Below, in pieces: positions 1 to 5,054 of a DNA stretch of 5,054 nucleotides (positions within the stretch are counted from its first letter, which is position 1; every line of letters begins with the position of its first letter). Made by a program: the position numbers and the translations under genes. The notes under the pieces are model-generated. The model ran no database searches. It was not told the DNA's origin and was given only the letters and a program-made list of their open reading frames with translations. Source of the DNA: Candidatus Bathyarchaeota archaeon (GTDB lineage: Archaea > Thermoproteota > Bathyarchaeia > 40CM-2-53-6 > RBG-13-38-9); assembly GCA_030671315.1 (NCBI GenBank), contig DAOUZW010000103.1, positions 1 through 5,054 of the forward strand, given 5' to 3'.

Positions 1-101
1 CCTAAAAGCTGATTCTAAATGGTATCACTTTGTTTGTCAAAACATCCACTCTAACTAGACGGATAGATTCATATAGCCAATAAAGGAGGACTAATTACTA
101 A
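1..101 (+). pseudogene. degraded N-terminal part of the ribulose-phosphate 3-epimerase remnant
   Basis: There is no intact reading frame here, but scattered pieces resemble the first half of a ribulose-phosphate 3-epimerase, in the right order before the better preserved C-terminal half. The frame starting at base 2 gives A-D-S-K-W-Y-H-F, like the A-D-x-x-x-H-x-D strand that carries a metal-binding histidine. After a stop at 56-58 it gives D-R-F-I-stop-P-I, like the usual N-P-D-R-[FY]-I-x-P segment. Another frame at 88-99 gives G-L-I-T, like G-A-D-L-I-T. Stops fall at 56-58, 74-76 and 92-94, and the spacing is shorter than in intact enzymes, so several small deletions are inferred. The matches are short and made by eye. 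The stretch could instead be non-coding sequence that happens to fit. Confidence 0.35.
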
Positions 102-470
102 AATTCAGGTGAGTCGGAAACTATAGAATTTGTCAAAAAACGTGGAATTAAAGTTAGTTTGGCAATGAGACCAGAAACACAAGTTGACACCGTTTTGGAA
201 TATATAAAGAAAATTGATGGATTTCTAGTCATGACCGCCGATCCCGGTCATTATTGCGAAGTGTTTCTTTCAGATACGCTCGATAAGATCAAAAAAGTTA
301 GAGAAATCGATGAAAATATTCCAATTGAAGTTGATGGCTGTATGGATCCAGAAAATGTAAAACTTGCAAGCGGCGCAGGCGCCAATATATTTGCCACTGG
401 ATCGTACATTTTCAAAAGTGAGGATGTAGACAAAGCTCTGGAAGAATTGCAGGACGCAATAGTATCATGA
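102..470 (+). pseudogene. ribulose-phosphate 3-epimerase, C-terminal half (probable pseudogene)
   Basis: This is the C-terminal half of a (beta/alpha)8-barrel ribulose-phosphate 3-epimerase, which interconverts ribulose-5-P and xylulose-5-P in the pentose phosphate pathway. Counting from the TTG at 159, the phosphate- and substrate-binding parts are visible: M-R-P-E-T near residues 3-7 (family A-L-N/K-P-x-T), L-V-M-T-A-D-P-G at 23-30 (family M-T/S-V-N/H-P-G), E-V-D-G-C at 57-61 with the catalytic Asp59, and the G-S-Y-I-F phosphate loop at 81-85. Family-like sequence (T-I-E-F-V-K-K-R-G-I-K-V) continues upstream of the TTG at 159 and ATG at 165, back to a stop at 99-101. Neither codon is therefore a natural start, and neither has a Shine-Dalgarno sequence. 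Only about 123 of the usual 220 or so residues remain, and the half barrel lacks the N-terminal metal-binding histidines and aspartate. The second Gly of V-D-G-G is replaced by Cys. Family assignment is firm; loss of function is inferred from the missing half and the stops upstream. It ends 27 bases from the convergent transaldolase-isomerase gene. Confidence 0.72.
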
Positions 471-497
471 TTCCAGATTTTTATTAAGATCTTATTA

Positions 498-3248
498 TCA
501 TATCAAATTTAGAATTTTTAAGAGTCCTATTATCGGATCCTTTTTCAGGTTTATTCTTAGGACTCGTCGGTTAAGTTGCTTCAATGCGTTATAGTCTCCT
601 AAAGCTTGAGCTTGTATCAATGAGTTGAAGGTGTATTCGGTTTCTGGGATCTCTAATTGTTCAGCTGGTTCATCGATTAATTGAAGAATGAGACATGTGT
701 TGGGACCACCCTTGTGCAGCTGCCCAGTAGAATGTAAGAATCTTGGACCAAAGCCTGAGGTTGTCGCCAATTTGAAACGTTTTGTGAGTTCCAAACGAAT
801 CTTTTGTAATGTTTCAATAATCTCTTGATCATACTGCAAGTAGGCTTGAATAGTTACATAATCTCCTACTTGAGCTTGTCCAACCCATTTTTTGAAAGTT
901 TCACGCAATTTCTCTGGGTGTCCAGTCGAATGTGTTTCGATATCTTCTTTGGATTGTTTTTTATCTTTGGACTTTTCCATTTCTTGTCTCGCAAGTTGTT
1001 TAGCTAGTTCCACATTGGGTTGATTAAACGGATGTATGCCTAAGATTGCTCCAGCAGCTGCAATTGCCTTCTCCCAGCGAAAGATTTCCTGGCCTAGATT
1101 CATTTTTTCAGTCATATTTATTCGGACTGTTGGATGGCCCGCATCACTGATATCTTGGTATAACTTTTCTAATTCTTGATTATCGTCTTTCTCTATGAAA
1201 AGAAAGGCAAACAAGCGATCTTTTTCATAGAACTCAGTTTCAATAGCTGGTTCATTTGTTACTGGAATTATACCCTTCCCATCTTTTCCAGTACTCTCTG
1301 CGATAAGTTGTTCAAGCCATATTGGAAAACGTGTTATCGAAGGGGAAGTAAGGAATGTTACTTTATCTCGTCCTGCTTCTGTTAACTCCCCTAAGGTTGC
1401 TCCTAATTCGAGACCTGGAGTTTCATCGGGTAACATACAGAATGCACAGCTTTCGGACATCATCCATGCTTGATCTAGGATTTGCCGGATATCCAGTCCA
1501 ATTAGTGCGGCGGGAACCAAGCCGAAAACTGTTAGGGCAGAGTATCTTCCTCCTATATCTGATGGTGCTGTGAAGATACGACGGAACCCTCTTTCCTCGG
1601 CAAGTTTCATTAGAGGCGTGCCATGATCTGTTATTGCGACGAAGTGTTGACCGCTATTCTCATTGATTGCTTTGATTTTCTTCCAAAAATACTTGAATAA
1701 TGATAATGTTTCGATTGTTGTGCCTGACTTGCTTGATACTAAGAATAGGGTTTTACTCAAATCAATTTTGTCTTCTACAGACTTTATGGTCGATGGATGA
1801 GTGCTGTCCAGAACGATAAGTTTAGGATATCCATTTTTATTCCCGAAGATATTTTGGAAAACATCGGGTGCTAGACTTGATCCACCCATTCCAAGAAGCA
1901 CCACATTCCTTATTCCTTCTGATTTGATTTCCTCTGCGAAAGAAAACAAGTCTTCCACTTGATCGTGCATCATTTCTGGCAGAGTGAGCCAGCCAAGCCG
2001 ATCGGTTATTTCAGGAACAGGTTTTTCGAACCATAAAGTTGGATCTTTAGACCAAAGTCTTCTGCTGAAACCTATGTCTCTCCAAATCTTTAACCTATTT
2101 TTCACTTTCTCTTGATATTCTCCGAGAGTATAAGTTCTAGTAGCTTTCTGACCTTGAATAATGGCTTGACGTTTCTTTTCTAAGGTTGACAATAATTCAT
2201 TATAAGACTTAGAGAATGCGTTAACACCATCATATTGTAATTTCTCTGTCATTTCATTAAAATCAATTCCAAGTTTTTTCAATTGATTGAGTTGAGCTTC
2301 CGCCTCTTCGAACCCACTATCAAGTCTAGATTCTGGCAATCCATGATCTCGGAAAGCATTCATTGTGGCAGGTGGTACTGTATTGACAGTATCTGGTCCA
2401 ATCAATTCTTCAATATAGAGAACGTCAGAATAGGATGGATTCTTTGTGCTTGTACTTGCCCAAAGTGGTCTCTGCAAACGTGCACCACGCTTTGCCAACC
2501 TCTCCCAACGTTCACCGCTAAAGATTTCTTGAAATCTTTTGTAAGTCGTCTTTGCATTTGCGATTGCTATTTTTCCTTTAAGAGCTAAAGCCTCTGAAGT
2601 TCCAATATTTTCTAAATTCTTGTCAACAATTGAGTCTATTCGACTTACAAAAAAAGATGCAACAGATGATACTTTATTAGGTTCTTTGCAACGCTCGATG
2701 CCTCTTATGTAGGCGTTGGCTACAGCTTCATAATGAGAAAGAGAAAACATCAGAGTGATGTTTACGTTTATTCCTTCAGCGATCAAGGTCTCAATTACAG
2801 GAATACCTTCTGATGTTGCTGGAACTTTCAGCATTAAGTTAGGTCTATTTACTTTCTTCCATAGACGATGTGCCTCTTCGATTGTCTTAGATGTATTATG
2901 GGCGAGATCCGGTGAAAGTTCTAAGCTAACAAAACCGTCAGCACCACCCGTTTCATTATAAACGGGCTGCAAAATATCAGTAGCCATCTGTATATCTTCT
3001 ATTGCAAGTCTCTCAAAGAGATCTTGACCGTCAACATGCGGATCCGTTTTTAGAATCTCAGTGATTGTTTTATCATAATCTGAGCTTCCTGCAATTGCTT
3101 TCTGGAATATTGTTGGATTGCTTGTTACTCCTCTTAATCCATCTTCTTCAACAAGCCGGTGTAATTCACCACTTGTGATGAGACTACGCCGGATGTAATC
3201 AAGCCAAAATGATTGCCCATATTTTTGAAGTTCTCTGAGAGGATTCAT
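498..3248 (-). CDS. bifunctional transaldolase / glucose-6-phosphate isomerase
   Basis: This is a cytosolic fusion of two sugar-phosphate enzymes, 916 residues from the chosen start. Residues 1 to ~360 are a transaldolase: Asp17 (W-L-D-Y-I-R-R), Asn44 (T-S-N-P-T), Glu110, the Schiff-base Lys141 (L-M-L-K-V-P-A-T), Thr165 (N-I-T-L-M-F-S) and A-S-F-F-V-S-R-I-D around 197-205. Residues ~375-916 are a phosphoglucose isomerase with two SIS-type sugar-binding folds: G-M-G-G-S-S-L-A-P (453-461), S-S-K-S-G-T-T (505-511), I-G-G-R-Y-S-A-L (565-572), E-Q-L-I-A-E-S-T-G-K (646-655), P-F-N-Q-P-N-V-E-L-A-K (740-750) and H-S-T-G-Q-L-H-K-G-G-P (839-849). Length and domain order match the known fusion family. 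A charged, Lys/Glu-rich linker lies near 755-785. The frame stays open to an ATG at 3351-3353, only 3 bases after the upstream gene, but those 35 extra residues look unrelated to transaldolases. The ATG at 3246-3248 gives the typical M-N-P-L-x-E-L-Q-K start and has a good Shine-Dalgarno sequence. The protein should transfer dihydroxyacetone units between sugar phosphates and interconvert glucose-6-P and fructose-6-P, the latter being a transaldolase product. Confidence 0.95.
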   Translation of the reverse strand: MNPLRELQKYGQSFWLDYIRRSLITSGELHRLVEEDGLRGVTSNPTIFQKAIAGSSDYDKTITEILKTDPHVDGQDLFERLAIEDIQMATDILQPVYNETGGADGFVSLELSPDLAHNTSKTIEEAHRLWKKVNRPNLMLKVPATSEGIPVIETLIAEGINVNITLMFSLSHYEAVANAYIRGIERCKEPNKVSSVASFFVSRIDSIVDKNLENIGTSEALALKGKIAIANAKTTYKRFQEIFSGERWERLAKRGARLQRPLWASTSTKNPSYSDVLYIEELIGPDTVNTVPPATMNAFRDHGLPESRLDSGFEEAEAQLNQLKKLGIDFNEMTEKLQYDGVNAFSKSYNELLSTLEKKRQAIIQGQKATRTYTLGEYQEKVKNRLKIWRDIGFSRRLWSKDPTLWFEKPVPEITDRLGWLTLPEMMHDQVEDLFSFAEEIKSEGIRNVVLLGMGGSSLAPDVFQNIFGNKNGYPKLIVLDSTHPSTIKSVEDKIDLSKTLFLVSSKSGTTIETLSLFKYFWKKIKAINENSGQHFVAITDHGTPLMKLAEERGFRRIFTAPSDIGGRYSALTVFGLVPAALIGLDIRQILDQAWMMSESCAFCMLPDETPGLELGATLGELTEAGRDKVTFLTSPSITRFPIWLEQLIAESTGKDGKGIIPVTNEPAIETEFYEKDRLFAFLFIEKDDNQELEKLYQDISDAGHPTVRINMTEKMNLGQEIFRWEKAIAAAGAILGIHPFNQPNVELAKQLARQEMEKSKDKKQSKEDIETHSTGHPEKLRETFKKWVGQAQVGDYVTIQAYLQYDQEIIETLQKIRLELTKRFKLATTSGFGPRFLHSTGQLHKGGPNTCLILQLIDEPAEQLEIPETEYTFNSLIQAQALGDYNALKQLNRRVLRINLKKDPIIGLLKILNLI

Positions 3249-3254
3249 CTTCTC

Positions 3255-3260
3255 AACCTC
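3255..3260 (-). promoter_or_regulatory. Shine-Dalgarno sequence of the transaldolase-isomerase gene
   Basis: On the - strand the bases read GAGGTT, six bases before the ATG at 3246-3248. This is a good match to the anti-Shine-Dalgarno end of 16S rRNA. It supports this internal ATG over the one at 3351-3353, which is preceded only by a weak GAGTGA overlapping the stop codon of the upstream gene. Confidence 0.55.
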
Positions 3261-3356
3261 TATAGTTTGATAATTTATTTTTCCAAGTCTCGAAGAATGA
3301 TTGAAATATCTCCAGATAGTGTGTGACAATCGAAGCAATATTCCTTTTTCCATTGT

Positions 3357-4064
3357 TCACTCATAGTGCAACTCAAGTCTATGCCTTCTAATAATTATCA
3401 CCATTGTAAAACCCAAAGCTAAGATTAACGCCATCATTCCACCAGCTGGAAACTCAGGTATAACCATATTATCCTGCAATACTTGGAATGGAAGGTCAAA
3501 CTGTGTTGTCAACCATAATGAACCGTTAAAATGTGAGTAATACATGGCGCCCTGCGTATACTGCTTATTGTAATTCAACTCAAATAATGGATAGACATAG
3601 TTGGTTACATCTGGCGCTCGAATTACTATAGCATATTGTTTACCAGTTTCCAACTCGTAAGGATTAACCATCTGTATCAAATACCATTGCTGAGTCGTCA
3701 ATTGTGAAGCTGAAATAGTGCCGTAAGTTAGGTCTGTATCACCTATTGTGTCTCCTTCACCGTCTCTTATTGCAACTATGACTGTACCTTCAGCGTCTTC
3801 TGCAAGCATGCGGATTTTAACATGTGTAACCCAATATGATGTCTGATTTTCTTGTGGAGTAAAGGTTTGAGCTACCCAAGATTCTCCTTGAACATATTTT
3901 GAAATTCCTGTACCCCTACTTAAGAACTCAGCAATAGTTGTCACATCTCCAGACTGCGCATGAACTGTCATAGCAAATCCTGAAGCTGTTAAAAGTAAGA
4001 GAATCATCATTAACCCGTTTATTCCTAAATATTGCCATTCAGCTTTATCATTCAATTTTCTCAT
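3357..4064 (-). CDS. exported protein with C-terminal PEFP-type membrane anchor, function unknown
   Basis: A 235-residue protein that is probably displayed on the outer face of the cell membrane. A hydrophobic segment at residues ~14-34 is followed by V-H-A-Q-S, which reads as a signal peptide cut after Ala36. The body, ~40-195, is rich in alternating hydrophobic, Thr and aromatic residues. It contains A-Q-T-F-T-P (65-70), V-K-I-R-M-L (82-87) and L-E-T-G-K-Q-Y-A-I-V-I (138-148), the pattern of a beta-sandwich (jelly-roll) domain common in extracellular archaeal and bacterial proteins. Two N-glycosylation sequons, N73-Q-T and N180-G-S, suit an archaeal surface protein. The C-terminus has I-P-E-F-P-A-G-G (202-209), a hydrophobic helix (~210-225) and a basic tail (R-R-H-R), like archaeal PEF-type sorting or anchor signals. 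No catalytic motif was recognised, so ligand and partner are unknown. It lies on the same strand between acetate kinase and the fused enzyme, but the promoter-like element upstream suggests its own transcription. There is no Shine-Dalgarno sequence before its ATG. Confidence 0.85.
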   Translation of the reverse strand: MRKLNDKAEWQYLGINGLMMILLLLTASGFAMTVHAQSGDVTTIAEFLSRGTGISKYVQGESWVAQTFTPQENQTSYWVTHVKIRMLAEDAEGTVIVAIRDGEGDTIGDTDLTYGTISASQLTTQQWYLIQMVNPYELETGKQYAIVIRAPDVTNYVYPLFELNYNKQYTQGAMYYSHFNGSLWLTTQFDLPFQVLQDNMVIPEFPAGGMMALILALGFTMVIIIRRHRLELHYE

Positions 4065-4094
4065 AACACGCGCTATATTCTAAATTTCTTTATG

Positions 4095-4101
4095 ATATAA
4101 A
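4095..4101 (-). promoter_or_regulatory. archaeal TATA-box-like promoter element
   Basis: On the - strand the bases read TTTATAT within an A/T-rich stretch, ending 30 bases before the ATG at 4062-4064. In archaea a TATA box lies about 25 bases before the transcription start, so a start near 4070-4075 would give a very short leader. This fits the lack of a Shine-Dalgarno sequence before this gene. It is the only promoter-like element in the 81-base gap after acetate kinase (4065-4145). The assignment is by pattern and position only, and the region is A/T-rich, so a chance match is possible. Confidence 0.4.
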
Positions 4102-4145
4102 CAAATTTCTTCTAAAGCTCATTCAAGCGATTTTTTGTAACATGC

Positions 4146-5054
4146 TTAATCTGAGAAAATTATATCATACGTTTGACGAGCAATCATGAGGTCCTCCATA
4201 GTCTGGATTATACGCACAGCACATATGCTCTCAGGAAGAGTGATAACATCAGCGTTTGCATTATTTAGATCCTCATCAAGTTGTATTCCAAGATGTTTAA
4301 GGCGTTCACAGATTTTCGAACGGATTAATGATGATTTCTCACCAATACCACCTGTAAAAATCAGTAAGTCAATCCCTCCCAAAACCGTGACAAGCGCACC
4401 AATATGTTTGCGCACATAATAACAGAACATATCTATTGCTTGGGCTGCATTAGGTTCATCGCTTGATTTTTGTATTAGTGTTTTCACATCAGAACTTAGA
4501 CCAGATACTCCCAAGATTCCAGATTCATAATTTAGAAGACGATCTAGTTCATTAGGATCATAACCTTTCTGGCGCATCAAATAGATTAGGATACCAGGAT
4601 CCAAGTCGCCGCTACGTGTTCCCATCATCACACCGCCTGTTGGGGTTAGCCCCATAGTAGTATCCATGGGAACACCATCTTTTACTGCTGCTAAACTTGC
4701 ACCATTGCCTAAATGAGCAATGATTATGCGTCCCTTTGCATTCTGACCTAGTGAATGAATTACATATTCATAAGAGAGTCCATGAAAGCCATAGCGTCTC
4801 AATCCTTCATCCCAAAAGTGTCTCGGTAGAGGAAGTCGTTGCGCTACTTCTGGCATGCGATGATGGAAAGCTGTATCAAAACAGGCTACCTGTGGAATTT
4901 CTGGAAATTGTGAGACAATCTCTTCGATACATAGAATTCCAGATGGTAGATGAAGAGGAGCAAGCGGTATCAGAGTTTGTAGAGTTACAATAAGCTCTGG
5001 TGTCACATGTTCAGGAGTAGTATGTTTTGGACCTCCATGAACAAGACGGTGCCC
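4146..5054 (-). CDS. ackA: acetate kinase (5' end beyond the window)
   Basis: This enzyme converts acetyl phosphate and ADP to acetate and ATP (reversibly) in the cytosol, the ATP-forming last step of acetate fermentation. The visible 302 residues begin inside the protein with G-H-R-L-V-H-G-G at the window edge, the motif carrying the catalytic Arg (Arg3 here, Arg91 in the Methanosarcina enzyme). A GTG at 5004-5006 is internal and is not the start. Also seen are F-D-T-A-F-H (Asp60), R-R-Y-G-F-H-G (His91), A-H-L-G-N-G-A-S (His114), M-G-T-R-S-G-D-L-D-P-G (Arg147), the nucleotide-site I-F-T-G-G-I-G-E and the C-terminal T-M-E-D-L-M-I-A with the Mg-binding Glu287. About 85-90 N-terminal residues are missing, judged against the usual ~400. 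The segment T-P-T-G-G-V-M-M-G replaces the commoner T-P-L-E-G-L-M-M-G, and T-M-E-D replaces T-N/D-E-E. Propionate or butyrate kinase activity is possible, but the motifs favour acetate kinase. The stop is followed by an 81-base gap and then the surface-protein gene; no clear terminator is seen. Confidence 0.93.
   Translation of the reverse strand, partial: GHRLVHGGPKHTTPEHVTPELIVTLQTLIPLAPLHLPSGILCIEEIVSQFPEIPQVACFDTAFHHRMPEVAQRLPLPRHFWDEGLRRYGFHGLSYEYVIHSLGQNAKGRIIIAHLGNGASLAAVKDGVPMDTTMGLTPTGGVMMGTRSGDLDPGILIYLMRQKGYDPNELDRLLNYESGILGVSGLSSDVKTLIQKSSDEPNAAQAIDMFCYYVRKHIGALVTVLGGIDLLIFTGGIGEKSSLIRSKICERLKHLGIQLDEDLNNANADVITLPESICAVRIIQTMEDLMIARQTYDIIFSD

Noticed and set aside
82..90. A strong Shine-Dalgarno-like AAAGGAGGA ahead of the epimerase remnant.
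   Set aside because: No start codon in the epimerase frame follows within a usable distance; the first candidates are TTG at 159 and ATG at 165, about 70 bases on. It is better explained as a relic of coding sequence.
251..433. A 60-codon open frame on the - strand opposite the epimerase remnant.
   Set aside because: The + strand frame carries clear epimerase motifs over the same bases; the antisense product is low-complexity Ser/Leu-rich sequence.
485..494. A perfect 10-base palindrome TAAGATCTTA in the convergent gap, next to a short T run at 478-482, considered as a shared terminator.
   Set aside because: It has no loop, so it cannot form a proper hairpin, and the T run is only five bases. 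It may help termination in an archaeon but is too weak to call.
2283..2588. A 101-codon open frame on the + strand inside the transaldolase region, with similar shorter ones at 825-1007, 1176-1385, 1355-1573 and 2755-2961.
   Set aside because: All lie antisense to a strongly conserved enzyme gene, their products are Cys/Trp/Phe-rich with no recognisable motifs, and none has a convincing start context.
4736..4993. An 85-codon open frame on the + strand opposite acetate kinase, and another of 77 codons at 4186-4419.
   Set aside because: They are antisense to conserved acetate kinase motifs and show no family resemblance, so they are chance open frames.
5004..5006. GTG as the start codon of acetate kinase.
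   Set aside because: The frame continues upstream to the window edge through the conserved G-H-R-L-V-H-G-G catalytic motif, so the gene is cut by the window and this codon is an internal Val.

Overview
The window looks like a piece of an archaeal genome of fairly low G+C, most plausibly from an uncultured lineage such as Bathyarchaeia. The lineage is an inference. It rests on three things: a secreted protein with an archaeal-type I-P-E-F-P-x-G C-terminal anchor, an archaeal TATA-like element about 31 bases upstream of a start codon that has no Shine-Dalgarno sequence, and an acetate kinase gene, which is uncommon in archaea but reported in Bathyarchaeia and Methanosarcina. A bacterial origin (for example Chloroflexi, where transaldolase-phosphoglucose isomerase fusions and acetate kinase are common) cannot be excluded from 5 kb.

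Layout, left to right. Positions 1-470 (+ strand) hold the remains of a ribulose-phosphate 3-epimerase. The C-terminal half (102-470) reads cleanly, but the N-terminal half is cut by stop codons, frameshifts and apparent deletions, so it is probably a pseudogene. A 27-base gap separates it from the convergent gene on the - strand at 498-3248, a 916-residue bifunctional transaldolase/glucose-6-phosphate isomerase with the catalytic residues of both halves in place. Upstream of that, also on the - strand, is a 235-residue exported, membrane-anchored protein of unknown function (3357-4064). An 81-base gap with a promoter-like element separates it from acetate kinase (4146-5054), whose first ~85-90 residues lie beyond the right edge.

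Three of the four loci are enzymes of sugar-phosphate and overflow metabolism. The epimerase interconverts ribulose-5-P and xylulose-5-P, transaldolase exchanges C3 units between sugar phosphates, the isomerase links glucose-6-P and fructose-6-P, and acetate kinase makes ATP from acetyl phosphate. They suggest a fermentative organism with a non-oxidative pentose phosphate route. The surface protein between them has no evident metabolic link. No RNA gene, CRISPR array, insertion sequence or long repeat was seen, and no wholly unknown system is evident. The most notable points are the fused enzyme in an apparent archaeon, the decaying epimerase beside it, and the sequence variants of the acetate kinase.
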